From assembly GCF_017565305.1 (NCBI RefSeq), contig NZ_JAGEKP010000010.1:1-64000 (forward strand): a stretch of DNA of 64,000 bases, given 5' to 3'. The notes beneath the pieces were generated by a model, which saw only the letters and a list, made by a program, of their open reading frames with translations, did no database searches and had not been told where the DNA came from. Position numbers and translations under genes: made by a program. Of the stretch, positions 24,621 to 33,435 are shown in pieces. Origin of the DNA: Leifsonia sp. TF02-11 (GTDB lineage: Bacteria; Actinomycetota; Actinomycetes; Actinomycetales; Microbacteriaceae). Numbering within the stretch: the first letter of the stretch is position 1; each line of letters opens with the position of its first letter.

Positions 24621-26815
24621 GGGAGGTTCCTGTCTGTTGTGGTGACGATCCCTGCCGCGGCGGGTTCGCCGCGGGATGAGGTGGCCGATCGTGTCGGCTC
24701 TGTGGCGCCCGCCGGGGTGGGCGGGTCGGATTCCGAGGTCGTGGCGGTCGCTGCCTGGTCCGACAACGGGGGCACGTCGACGACCGCGACGAGCTGGTCG
24801 AGTTTGACGAGGTCGCCCGGCGCGACCGACACCGTCACGGTCCCGGCGATCGGGGCGACGAGCCGGTGCTCCATCTTCATGGCCTCCACCACGGCGACCG
24901 TGTCGCCGGCCGCGACCGGCGCACCGGAGACGACGGGGACGGCGACCACGGTTCCGGGCATGGGCGACCGGACCTCGGGGTGCGCGGCGACCTCTCCGCG
25001 TTCCCGCGCGGCCAGGTCGGCCGCCACGCGCTCGGCCGGGGAGCGCAGGCGCAGCGCCCGCGAGCGGCCGGCCGACGCGAGCCAGACGGTCGCTCCCTCG
25101 CGAGCGGTGTCGAAGCGTGTGACCACTCCGTCGAGGTCGAGGACGACGCTCTCCGGTTCCCCGGCGCCACCGGCGTGCAGGGTGATCCGCGCGCGGTGCT
25201 CCGACACCGCGCCGTCGGCTCTGCGCACGGTGACCCGGTCGTCGATCAGGTCGACGGTCGTGCCGTCCAGGTCGTACCGCACCGCCCGCGGCGACCCGAT
25301 GCGCCAGCCGCTCGGGGCTCCCCACAGCGCGCCGACTCCCGGGGGCGTCGAGGCCTCCCGCTCGCGATGGGCCAGCAGAGCCGCGGTCACGAGCTCGGCT
25401 GTGGAGGCCGGGATCGAGCTCTGCTCGGAGAACCGCCGGTCGATGAGGGTGGTGTCCATCGTCCCGGCCAGCACGTCGTCGTCGGCGAGGAGCTCGCGCA
25501 GCCAGGCGATGTTGTTCACGACGCCGAGCACGGACGTGTCGGCGAGCGCTCGGTCGAGGCGGGCCAGAGCGCCTGCACGATCGGGCGCCCAGGCGATCAC
25601 CTTGGCGAGCATCGGGTCGTAGTCGGTCACGACGCGCGTGCCGGTGACCAGGCCGCTGTCGACGCGGACGCCGTCGCCCGACGGCTCGCGCAGCGCGATC
25701 ACGGTGCCGTCTCCCGGCAGGAACTCACGCTCCGGGTTCTCGGCGTAGACCCGGGCCTCGACGGCGTGGCCGACGAAGCGCACATCCTCCTGGCCGAAGC
25801 CGAGCGGTTCGCCCGCCGCCACCCGCAACTGCCACTCGACCAGGTCGACCCCGGTCACCAGCTCGGTGACGGGATGCTCCACCTGGAGCCGGGTGTTCAT
25901 CTCCATGAAGAAGAACTCGCCCGGCCGCTCCGCCGAGACGAGGAATTCCACGGTCCCTGCGCCGGTGTAGCCGACACCGGCCGCGACGCGACAGGCGGCC
26001 TCGCCGATCCGCGCGCGGGTCTCGGCGTCCAGCAGCGGCGACGGAGCCTCCTCGACCACCTTCTGGTGCCGGCGCTGGAGCGAGCACTCGCGCTCCCCCA
26101 GGTGCACGACCGCGCCGTGGCGGTCGGCGAGCACCTGCACCTCGATGTGCCGCGGCGACGAGACCAGGCGCTCCAGGAAGAGGGTGTCGTCGCCGAAGGC
26201 GGACGCGGCGACTCTGCGGGCAGCGCGCAGCGCCTCCGGAAGCGCAGCGGGATCGTGGACCGCCTGCATGCCCTTGCCTCCGCCGCCCGCCGAGGGCTTC
26301 ACCAGCACCGGGTAGCCCACGCGCTCCGCAGCGGCGATCAGCTCGTCGTCGGTCAGGCCGGGCTCCGCGATGCCGGGGATGGTCGGGACTCCGGAACGCG
26401 CGACCTCGTTCTTGGCCGAGATCTTGTCGCCCATCACCTCGAGAGCGTGCACGCCGGGACCGACGAACACGATCCCGGCCGCCTCGCACGCTTCGGCGAG
26501 CGCCGCGTTCTCGGAGAGGAAACCGTAGCCGGGGTGCACCGCCGCCGCGCCGCTGCGCCGAGCGGCGTCGACGATGGCGGCGACCGAGAGGTAACTGTCG
26601 CGCGCGGGCGCCGGCCCGATCCGCACCGCCGCGTCGGCGAGGCGGACGTGCGGGGCGTCGCGGTCGGCGTCGCTGAAGACCGCGATCGAGCGGATGCCGA
26701 GGCGGTTCAGCGTGCGGATGACGCGGCAGGCGATCTCGCCGCGGTTGGCGACAAGCACGGCGGGGAACGGCACGCCGGCTGTCGCCGAGGGTCGAGTGGT
26801 GTCGGTCATCGCCAT
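24617..26815 (-). CDS. Acyl-CoA carboxylase alpha subunit (biotin carboxylase-BCCP)
   Basis: A 732-residue subunit combining an N-terminal biotin carboxylase ([15 protein letters not shown] near residue 20, ATP-grasp loop [26 protein letters not shown]) and a C-terminal biotin carrier domain with the biotinyl lysine in EAMKMEH (about K647). It pairs with the next-described carboxyltransferase, probably as methylcrotonyl-CoA carboxylase. A Ser/Thr/Pro-rich tail of about 50 residues follows the carrier domain. Starts at an ATG sharing one base with the upstream stop (TGATG). Confidence 0.94.
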   Translation of the reverse strand: MAMTDTTRPSATAGVPFPAVLVANRGEIACRVIRTLNRLGIRSIAVFSDADRDAPHVRLADAAVRIGPAPARDSYLSVAAIVDAARRSGAAAVHPGYGFLSENAALAEACEAAGIVFVGPGVHALEVMGDKISAKNEVARSGVPTIPGIAEPGLTDDELIAAAERVGYPVLVKPSAGGGGKGMQAVHDPAALPEALRAARRVAASAFGDDTLFLERLVSSPRHIEVQVLADRHGAVVHLGERECSLQRRHQKVVEEAPSPLLDAETRARIGEAACRVAAGVGYTGAGTVEFLVSAERPGEFFFMEMNTRLQVEHPVTELVTGVDLVEWQLRVAAGEPLGFGQEDVRFVGHAVEARVYAENPEREFLPGDGTVIALREPSGDGVRVDSGLVTGTRVVTDYDPMLAKVIAWAPDRAGALARLDRALADTSVLGVVNNIAWLRELLADDDVLAGTMDTTLIDRRFSEQSSIPASTAELVTAALLAHREREASTPPGVGALWGAPSGWRIGSPRAVRYDLDGTTVDLIDDRVTVRRADGAVSEHRARITLHAGGAGEPESVVLDLDGVVTRFDTAREGATVWLASAGRSRALRLRSPAERVAADLAARERGEVAAHPEVRSPMPGTVVAVPVVSGAPVAAGDTVAVVEAMKMEHRLVAPIAGTVTVSVAPGDLVKLDQLVAVVDVPPLSDQAATATTSESDPPTPAGATEPTRSATSSRGEPAAAGIVTTTDRNLP

Positions 26816-28428
26816 CACATCCGGAAGAGGCCGAAGGCCGTGTCGGGCAGGGGTGCTCTGGAGCACACGTCGAGGGCGAGGCCGAGGACGGTGCGCGTCT
26901 GCGCCGGGTCGATGACGCCGTCGTCCCAGAGTCGCGCCGTGGAGTAGTACGGGTTGCCCTGGTCTTCGTACTGCGCGGCGATCGGCGCTCGGAACGCCGC
27001 CTCGTCCTCCGCGCTCCAGTCCTCCCCGCTGGCCTCGAGCTGGTCGCGTTTGACGGTCGCGAGCACGCTCGCCGCCTGCTGGCCGCCCATCACCGAGATC
27101 CGGGAGGCCGGCCACATCCAGAGGAAGCGCGGCGAGTAGGCGCGGCCGCACATCGAGTAGTTGCCTGCGCCGAACGAGCCGCCGATCACGACCGTGAGCT
27201 TCGGCACCCGGGTGGTCGCGACCGCGGTGACCATCTTGGCGCCGTTCTTGGCGATGCCGCCGGCCTCGTAGTCGCGCCCGACCATGAACCCGGAGATGTT
27301 CTGCAGGAACAGCAGCGGGATGCCGCGCTGGTCGCACAGCTCGATGAAGTGCGCACCCTTGAGGGCGGATTCGCTGAACAGTACGCCGTTGTTGGCGACG
27401 ATCCCGATCGGGTGCCCGTGGAGGTGGGCGAAACCGGTGACAAGGGTCGTGCCGTAGTCGGGCTTGAACTCGCTGAACGCGCCGGCGTCCACCAGGCGCA
27501 CGATCACCTCGTGCGCGTCGTACGGCGCCTGCACGTCGACGGGGACGACGCTGTAGAGCTCCTCGGCGTCGCCGAGCGGCGCCCGCGTGGCGAGTACGTC
27601 CCACACGGGAGCCGCCGGCTGCGGCAGCGTGGCGACGATCTCGCGGACGATGGCGAGGGCGTGCTCGTCGTCCTCGGCCAGGTGGTCGACGACTCCGGAG
27701 GTCCGGGCGTGCAGCTCGCCGCCGCCCAGCTCCTCCGCGGTCACCACCTCGCCGATCGCCGCCTTCACCAACGGAGGTCCGCCGAGGAAGATGGTGCCCT
27801 GGTTGCGCACGATCACCGTCTCGTCGCTCATGGCGGGGACGTACGCGCCGCCCGCGGTGCACGAGCCGAGCACGGCGGCGATCTGCGGGATCTTCGCGGC
27901 GGACAGCCGGGACTGGTTGTAGAAGATCCGGCCGAAGTGGTCGCGGTCGGGGAAGACCTCGTCCTGCATCGGCAGGAACGCCCCGCCCGAGTCGACGAGG
28001 TAGATGCACGGGAGCCGGTTCTCGAAGGCGATCTCCTGCGCGCGCAGGTGCTTCTTGACCGTCATCGGATAGTAGGTGCCGCCCTTCACCGTTGCGTCGT
28101 TGCACACGATCATCACGTGCCGGCCTTCGACGACGCCGATCCCGGCGATGAGGCCGGCGGCGGGGCTCTCGTCGCCGTACATCCCCGTCGCGGCGAGCGG
28201 CGCGATCTCGAGGAACGGACTGCCCTCGTCGAGCAGTGCGTCGATGCGGTCGCGCGGCAGGAGCTTGCCGCGGGCGACGTGGCGTTCCCGCGCACGTTCC
28301 GGCCCGCCGGACGCTGCGACGCGCAGGCGCTCGTGCAGCTCGGCCACGAGGGCTCGCTGTTCGGCGTCGTTCCGTTCGGTGGCCGACGCGGCCCCCCGGG
28401 TCGCGCTCGAAACCGTGCTCAGCGTCAT
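26815..28428 (-). CDS. Acyl-CoA carboxyltransferase beta subunit (methylcrotonyl type)
   Basis: A 537-residue carboxyltransferase. [36 protein letters not shown] and GRIFYNQ follow methylcrotonyl-CoA carboxylase beta subunits closely, more so than propionyl-CoA carboxylases. It carboxylates 3-methylcrotonyl-CoA to 3-methylglutaconyl-CoA in leucine breakdown. First gene of a seven-gene operon; AGGAG precedes the ATG. Its promoter region is shared with the divergent TetR gene and holds two operator-like palindromes. Confidence 0.93.
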   Translation of the reverse strand: MTLSTVSSATRGAASATERNDAEQRALVAELHERLRVAASGGPERARERHVARGKLLPRDRIDALLDEGSPFLEIAPLAATGMYGDESPAAGLIAGIGVVEGRHVMIVCNDATVKGGTYYPMTVKKHLRAQEIAFENRLPCIYLVDSGGAFLPMQDEVFPDRDHFGRIFYNQSRLSAAKIPQIAAVLGSCTAGGAYVPAMSDETVIVRNQGTIFLGGPPLVKAAIGEVVTAEELGGGELHARTSGVVDHLAEDDEHALAIVREIVATLPQPAAPVWDVLATRAPLGDAEELYSVVPVDVQAPYDAHEVIVRLVDAGAFSEFKPDYGTTLVTGFAHLHGHPIGIVANNGVLFSESALKGAHFIELCDQRGIPLLFLQNISGFMVGRDYEAGGIAKNGAKMVTAVATTRVPKLTVVIGGSFGAGNYSMCGRAYSPRFLWMWPASRISVMGGQQAASVLATVKRDQLEASGEDWSAEDEAAFRAPIAAQYEDQGNPYYSTARLWDDGVIDPAQTRTVLGLALDVCSRAPLPDTAFGLFRM

Positions 28429-28455
28429 GGTGCTCCTGCGTCATCGTCGACATGA

Positions 28456-28497
28456 GTTAGTGGTCGCTAACTCGAATTTAGGTTAGTGTTCATTAAC
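28456..28497. promoter_or_regulatory. Two TetR-type operators between the liu-like operon and tetR
   Basis: Two 16-bp near-palindromes, GTTAGTGGTCGCTAAC (28456-28471) and GTTAGTGTTCATTAAC (28482-28497), each with one mismatch from GTTAGTG-N2-CACTAAC. Their centres are 26 bp apart. They lie in the 115-bp divergent intergenic region, so the TetR protein likely controls both its own gene and the catabolic operon. The inducer is probably an acyl-CoA of the pathway (inference). Confidence 0.75.
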
Positions 28498-28543
28498 CCG
28501 ATTGTCCAGCCCCGCCACGGGGAACCGTGCGAAAGCGAAAGCC

Positions 28544-29167
28544 ATGACCGAAACCGTTCCGGCAGACCCGCTGGCGCGCCCCACGCAGCGCAGCCAGGCC
28601 AAGGCCGACCGTCGCGCCGCCCTGCTCGCCGCAGCAGCCGGGATGTTCGCCGAGCGCGGCTTCAACGGGGTGTCGATCGAAGACCTGGGATCAGCGGCAG
28701 GCGTCAGCGGCCCGGCGGTGTACCGGCACTTCGCCTCCAAGCAGGCCGTGCTCGGCGCGCTCCTCGTCGGCGTCAGCGAGAACCTCCTCGACGGCGGCGC
28801 CGCCGTGGAGCGACAGGCGGCGGACCCCGCCGGCGCACTCCGCGGGTTGATCGCCTTCCACGTCGACTTCGCACTGACGGAAGCCGACACGATCCGGGTG
28901 CAGGATCGCGACCTCGACGCCCTCGCCCCCGAGGAGCGCCGTGCCGTACGCACTCTGCAGCGCCGCTACATCGAACTGTGGATGCGCGTGCTCGGCGAGC
29001 TCCACCCCTCCGTCGGCGCCGACGAACTGCGGGTGCGGGTCCAGGCGACGTTCGGGCTCATCAACTCCACGCCGCACTCCGCGCGCGCCGGCACGTCGCA
29101 CACCCCGGACGCCTCCGTGCGCCCCGTGCTCGAGCGGATGGCCTGGGCAGCACTCACGTCGCGCTGA
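28544..29167 (+). CDS. TetR family regulator of the acyl-CoA operon
   Basis: A 207-residue repressor. The helix-turn-helix spans residues 18-62 (VSIEDLGSAAGVSGPAVYRHFASK). It is divergent from the carboxyltransferase gene, as Rv2506 is in the M. tuberculosis locus. The ATG at 28544 gives the best N-terminus; in-frame TTG at 28502 would overlap the operator region. No strong ribosome-binding site is visible. Confidence 0.9.
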   Translation: MTETVPADPLARPTQRSQAKADRRAALLAAAAGMFAERGFNGVSIEDLGSAAGVSGPAVYRHFASKQAVLGALLVGVSENLLDGGAAVERQAADPAGALRGLIAFHVDFALTEADTIRVQDRDLDALAPEERRAVRTLQRRYIELWMRVLGELHPSVGADELRVRVQATFGLINSTPHSARAGTSHTPDASVRPVLERMAWAALTSR

Positions 29168-29203
29168 CCCGTTGCGCCCCTCCGTGTCGTCACCGGGGTG
29201 GGT

Positions 29204-29209
29204 TAGAGT
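29204..29209 (+). promoter_or_regulatory. -10 element of the penicillin-acylase gene
   Basis: TAGAGT lies 37 bp upstream of the GTG start, giving a short leader that contains the GAGGAG ribosome-binding site. No convincing -35 at 16-18 bp was found. Confidence 0.4.
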
Positions 29210-29246
29210 CCCAGGAAGCGCGACGGACTGGACGTGAGGAGCTTTG

Positions 29247-31865
29247 GTGGGCGACGACACTCCCCGGCTGAGGCTGCACCATCGCGTGCTCCGGACGCTG
29301 GGAGTCACGCTCGCCGTCCTGCTCGTGCTGGCCCTCCTCGCGGGAGGACTCGGCATCTGGACGGTCATGCGCTCGTTCCCGCAGACCTCGGGCAGCCTGA
29401 AGCTCCCCGGGCTCACGGCGCCGGTCACGGTCGTGCGCGACCCGTCCGGCGTCCCGCAGCTCACCGCGCAGACGTCGGACGACCTGTTCCGCGCCCAGGG
29501 CTACGTGCACGCGCAGGACCGGTTCTGGGAGATGGACTTCCGCCGTCACGTCACCGCCGGGCGACTCTCGGAACTGTTCGGTGCGAGCCAGATCCCCACG
29601 GACACCTTCATCCGCACGCTCGGCTGGCGCCGGGTCGCGGAGCAGGAGGTGAAGCTGCTCGACAAGACCTCCCTGCGCTACTACCAGGACTACGCGGACG
29701 GCGTGAACGCCTACCTCGCCACGCACTCCGGCGCGGAGCTGTCACTGGAGTACGCGATCCTCGGCATCCAGAATCCCGGCTATCGCCCGGAGAAGTGGAC
29801 GCCGGCCGACTCGATCGCCTGGCTCAAGGCGATGGCCTGGGACCTCCGCTCCAACCTGGAGGACGAGATCGACCGCGCGCTACTGGCCACGAAACTGACA
29901 CCCGCGCAGGTCGCCGAGCTCCATCCCGGGTACGACTACGCGCAGCACCCGACCATCACCGACCTGGGCGGAGGCTCGCCCGGCACGGTGAGCCCGGACG
30001 CCCAACCCGCCGGCTCGACTCCGGCGTCCGCCTCGGCGGCGGCCGACGCCGAGGCGACCGCAGCGCTCGCCGCCGTCCCGGCGAACGACTACCGCGACCG
30101 GCTCGAACAGGTCGCATCGAGCCTGGCCGCCCTCCCACAGCTCATGGGGCCGGCCGGCGACGACATCGGCTCCAACTCCTGGGTCGTCTCCGGCGCGCAC
30201 ACGGCGACCGGCAAACCGCTGCTCGCCAACGACCCGCACCTCGGGGCGGTGATGCCGTCGGTCTGGTATCAGGTCGGCCTGCACTGCGCGACGGTGGGGC
30301 CGGACTGCCCGTTCGACGTCGCCGGGTTCAGCTTCTCCGGTCTCCCGGGAGTCATCATCGGCCACAACTCCCGGATCGCCTGGGGGTTCACCAACCTCGG
30401 GCCGGACGTCGCCGACCTCTACGTCGAGAAGGTCACCGGCAACACCTACGAGTACGACGGCCAGCAGGTCCCGCTGACCATCCGGCACGAGACGATCACC
30501 GTCGCGGGCGGTCCGAACGTGCGGATCACGGTGCGGTCGACGCGCCACGGCCCGATCGTCACCGACCTCAGCGACGGCTACGCCGCCATCGCGAAAGACC
30601 AGGCAGGCAAGCTCGGCGTGCCCGCGCAGCAGTTCCAGCTGTCGCTGGAGTGGACAGCGCTCACGCCCGGACCGACGGCGAACGCGATCTTCGCGTTCGA
30701 CACGGCCCACGACTGGGCCAGCTTCCGCGCCGCGGCGGCCTCCTTCCAGGTGCCGTCGCAGAACCTGCTCTACGCCGACGTGGACGGCAACATCGGCTAC
30801 CAGGCGCCCGGGCTGATCCCGGTGCGCGCGAGCGGCGACGGCACACTGCCCGTCCCCGGCTGGACCAGCCAGTACGGCTGGGTGGGCACCGTCCCGTACG
30901 ACCAGCTGCCGAGCGTCCTCAACCCACCGAGCGGTTACATCGTGACCGCGAACAACGCGGCCGTCGGCCCGGGATTCCCCGCGATGATCACCCGGGACTG
31001 GGACTACGGCTACCGGGCCAACCAGATCGAGCTCCGACTGCAGAAGCTCCTCGCCCACGGCACGAAGCTGACCCCGAAGGAGATGTCGGCCATCCAGGCC
31101 GACACCTACGATGCGAACGCGGCCGCCCTCGTGCCGATCCTGCTCGCGGTCGGCGCGAAGGCGGACCCGGCCTCCGGGGCGGCGCGCGGGGCGGCGCTGC
31201 TGCGGGGCTGGGACTACCACGACGACGGCGACAGCGCTGAAGCGGCGTACTTCGCGGTGTTCTGGAAGAACCTCCTCGCCGATGCGTTCGGGCGCAAGCT
31301 CCCGGCATCGGCACCGCCGACGGGAGGCGACCGCTGGTTCGCCGTCGTCGACGCACTGGCCCAGCACCCGGACTCGGCATGGTGGGCCGACAGCAAGCTG
31401 GGCGCATCCGACCGCGACGAGATGTTCGCCTACGCCGCCGACCGGGCCTGGTCGGAGGCGACGAGCTCGCTCGGCGGCGACCCGAAGAACTGGCGGTGGG
31501 ACAGTCTGCACACGCTCGAGCTGACCAACGCGTCGTTCGGCTCGTCGGGCGTCGCGCCGATCGAGTGGCTGTTCAACCGCGGGCCGTATCCGGTCGGTGG
31601 CGGGTCGAGCATCGTGGACGCAACCGGCTGGGACACCTCCGTCGGCTACCAGGTCGACCGGGTGCCGTCGATGCGGATGGTCGTCGACCTCGCCGACTTC
31701 GACCGCAGCACCTGGATCAATCTGACCGGCGCGTCCGGGCACGCCTTCGACCCGCACTACGCCGATCAGGCACCGCTCTGGGCGACCGGCGCGACCCGGC
31801 CCTGGCCGTTCTCACCGCGCGCGGTGAAGACCGCCGCCACCCAATCCCTCACCCTCACCCCGTGA
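29247..31865 (+). CDS. Penicillin acylase family Ntn-hydrolase
   Basis: An 872-residue amidohydrolase made as a precursor and cut autocatalytically. A membrane helix (residues 18-37) anchors or exports it. The alpha chain ends and the beta chain begins at G308/S309 (GSNSWVVSG); S309 is the nucleophile. NDPHLG and GHNSRIAWGFTN are conserved beta-chain motifs. A Thr/Ala/Pro-rich spacer (about 243-278) precedes the cleavage site. Substrates could be acyl-homoserine lactones, acyl-peptides or beta-lactams; not decidable here. GTG start with GAGGAG 5 nt upstream; the TTG before it is too close to the site. Confidence 0.92.
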   Translation: MGDDTPRLRLHHRVLRTLGVTLAVLLVLALLAGGLGIWTVMRSFPQTSGSLKLPGLTAPVTVVRDPSGVPQLTAQTSDDLFRAQGYVHAQDRFWEMDFRRHVTAGRLSELFGASQIPTDTFIRTLGWRRVAEQEVKLLDKTSLRYYQDYADGVNAYLATHSGAELSLEYAILGIQNPGYRPEKWTPADSIAWLKAMAWDLRSNLEDEIDRALLATKLTPAQVAELHPGYDYAQHPTITDLGGGSPGTVSPDAQPAGSTPASASAAADAEATAALAAVPANDYRDRLEQVASSLAALPQLMGPAGDDIGSNSWVVSGAHTATGKPLLANDPHLGAVMPSVWYQVGLHCATVGPDCPFDVAGFSFSGLPGVIIGHNSRIAWGFTNLGPDVADLYVEKVTGNTYEYDGQQVPLTIRHETITVAGGPNVRITVRSTRHGPIVTDLSDGYAAIAKDQAGKLGVPAQQFQLSLEWTALTPGPTANAIFAFDTAHDWASFRAAAASFQVPSQNLLYADVDGNIGYQAPGLIPVRASGDGTLPVPGWTSQYGWVGTVPYDQLPSVLNPPSGYIVTANNAAVGPGFPAMITRDWDYGYRANQIELRLQKLLAHGTKLTPKEMSAIQADTYDANAAALVPILLAVGAKADPASGAARGAALLRGWDYHDDGDSAEAAYFAVFWKNLLADAFGRKLPASAPPTGGDRWFAVVDALAQHPDSAWWADSKLGASDRDEMFAYAADRAWSEATSSLGGDPKNWRWDSLHTLELTNASFGSSGVAPIEWLFNRGPYPVGGGSSIVDATGWDTSVGYQVDRVPSMRMVVDLADFDRSTWINLTGASGHAFDPHYADQAPLWATGATRPWPFSPRAVKTAATQSLTLTP

Positions 31866-31873
31866 CGCAGACG

Positions 31874-31932
31874 CCGAAGGGCACGTCGTTGTCCCTTTCG
31901 GCGCGCGAAAGGGACAACGACGTGCCCTTCGG
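31874..31932. terminator. 27-bp perfect inverted repeat between convergent genes
   Basis: The arms 31874-31900 and 31906-31932 are exact complements, separated by GCGCG. The arm contains AAGGGCACGTCGTTGTCCCT. It begins 8 bp past the penicillin-acylase stop and ends 8 bp before the gltA stop, so it serves both transcripts as an I-shaped terminator or is a mobile repeat unit. There is no T run. Confidence 0.75.
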
Positions 31933-31940
31933 GTGGAGGA

Positions 31941-33305
31941 TCAGCGGCCGGCGGGCCAGCTGCGCTCGGCGTCGCCGACGTAGAGCTGCTGTGGGCGGCC
32001 GATCTTGGTGCTCGGGTCCTGCGTCATCTCGCGCCAGTGCGCGATCCAGCCCGGGAGACGCCCGATCGCGAACAGCACGGTGAACATCCGCGTCGGGAAG
32101 CCCATCGCCTTGTAGATCACGCCGGTGTAGAAGTCGACGTTCGGGTAGAGCCGGCGGTCGACGAAGTACTGGTCGGCGAGCGCGACCTCCTCGAGCTCCT
32201 TGGCGATGTCGAGCAGCGGATCGTGCACGCCGAGCGCGGCGAGCACCTCGTCGGCGGACTGCTTGACCAGCTTGGCGCGCGGGTCGAAGTTCTTGTAGAC
32301 GCGGTGGCCGAAGCCCATCAGCTTGACGCCGGACTCCTTGTTCTTGACGCGCTCGACGAACTTCTGCACGCTCTCGCCGGAGTCGCGGATGCCCGCGAGC
32401 ATCTGCAGCACGGCCTCGTTGGCGCCGCCGTGGAGCGGTCCATAGAGGGCGTTGATGCCGGCCGAGACGGAGGCGAAGAGGTTGGCCTGCGTGGATCCGA
32501 CGAGCCGGACCGTCGACGTCGAGGCGTTCTGCTCGTGGTCCTCGTGCAGGATGAGCAGTCGCTCCAGCGCGCGCGACAGCACCGGGTCCACCTCGTACGG
32601 CTCGGCCATCGTGCCGAAGTTGAGCCGCAGGAAGTTGTCCACGAAGCTCAGCGAGTTGTCCGGGTACAGGAAGGCCTGGCCGATGCTCTTCTTGTGCGCG
32701 TAGGCCGCGATCACGGGCAGCTTGGCGAGCAGGCGGACGGTCGAAAGCTCGACCTGCTCCGGATCGTGCACGCTGAGCGAGTCCTGGTAGAAGGTCGACA
32801 GCGCCGAGACCGCGCTGGACAGCACCGACATCGGGTGCGCGTCGTGCGGCAGGGCGTCGAAGAAGCGGCGGAGGTCTTCGTGCAGCAGGGTGTGACGGCG
32901 GATGCGCTCGTCGAAGTCGGCGAGCTCGGCCGGCGTCGGCAGCTCTCCGTGGATGAGCAGCCACGCCACCTCGAGGAAGGTCGAGTGCGCGGCGACCTGC
33001 TCGATGGGATACCCGCGATAGCGCAGGATCCCGGCATCCCCGTCGATGTAGGTGATGGCCGACCGGGTCGCCGCCGTGTTGACGAAACCGTAGTCGAGGC
33101 TGGTGAGCCCGGTCTGCTTCGTCAGGCTGGAGAGGTCGATGCTCGACGCGCCCTGCGTGCTCTGCAGGATCGGGAACTCGGCGACTCCGCCCGGATAGCG
33201 CAGTTCTGCGACCGTCGCCTCGCCGGCGGCGCCGCGCTGCTGAGCCTGTGCCTGGGCAGCGCCGGCCCGATCGGTGCCAGCCTGCTCGGTGCCGAGTCCG
33301 CTCAC
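31941..33305 (-). CDS. gltA: Citrate synthase
   Basis: Condenses oxaloacetate and acetyl-CoA at the entry of the TCA cycle. The 454-residue type II enzyme has the catalytic histidines in PLHGGANEAVL and GFGHRVYKN, with the aspartate in the expected C-terminal third. A ~30-residue Ala/Gln-rich N-terminus precedes the family core (LRYPGGVAEFPILQ). GTG start with AGGAGG 5 nt upstream. The 130-bp upstream gap holds GGCTAGGCT, a possible extended -10. Confidence 0.95.
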   Translation of the reverse strand: MSGLGTEQAGTDRAGAAQAQAQQRGAAGEATVAELRYPGGVAEFPILQSTQGASSIDLSSLTKQTGLTSLDYGFVNTAATRSAITYIDGDAGILRYRGYPIEQVAAHSTFLEVAWLLIHGELPTPAELADFDERIRRHTLLHEDLRRFFDALPHDAHPMSVLSSAVSALSTFYQDSLSVHDPEQVELSTVRLLAKLPVIAAYAHKKSIGQAFLYPDNSLSFVDNFLRLNFGTMAEPYEVDPVLSRALERLLILHEDHEQNASTSTVRLVGSTQANLFASVSAGINALYGPLHGGANEAVLQMLAGIRDSGESVQKFVERVKNKESGVKLMGFGHRVYKNFDPRAKLVKQSADEVLAALGVHDPLLDIAKELEEVALADQYFVDRRLYPNVDFYTGVIYKAMGFPTRMFTVLFAIGRLPGWIAHWREMTQDPSTKIGRPQQLYVGDAERSWPAGR

Positions 33306-33435
33306 AACGCCTCCTGGTGGGGTTTTCGGGATGCTTCGCGCGCCGTTCGTGTCAGCGCCGCTGAGAAGCCGTGCTGGTACAGCCTAGCCAACCCGTGCGG
33401 CAACTGTCGCATCGCGCAAAGGAGCCGGCCGATGG

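Noticed and set aside
24617-28453. One 1278-residue protein joining carboxyltransferase and carboxylase regions
   Set aside because: The first 540 codons are a shifted frame over the carboxyltransferase gene. The real carboxylase starts at 26815.
29880-31757. A 625-codon open frame antisense to the penicillin acylase
   Set aside because: It lies opposite a gene with clear catalytic motifs, and its product has low-complexity antisense composition.
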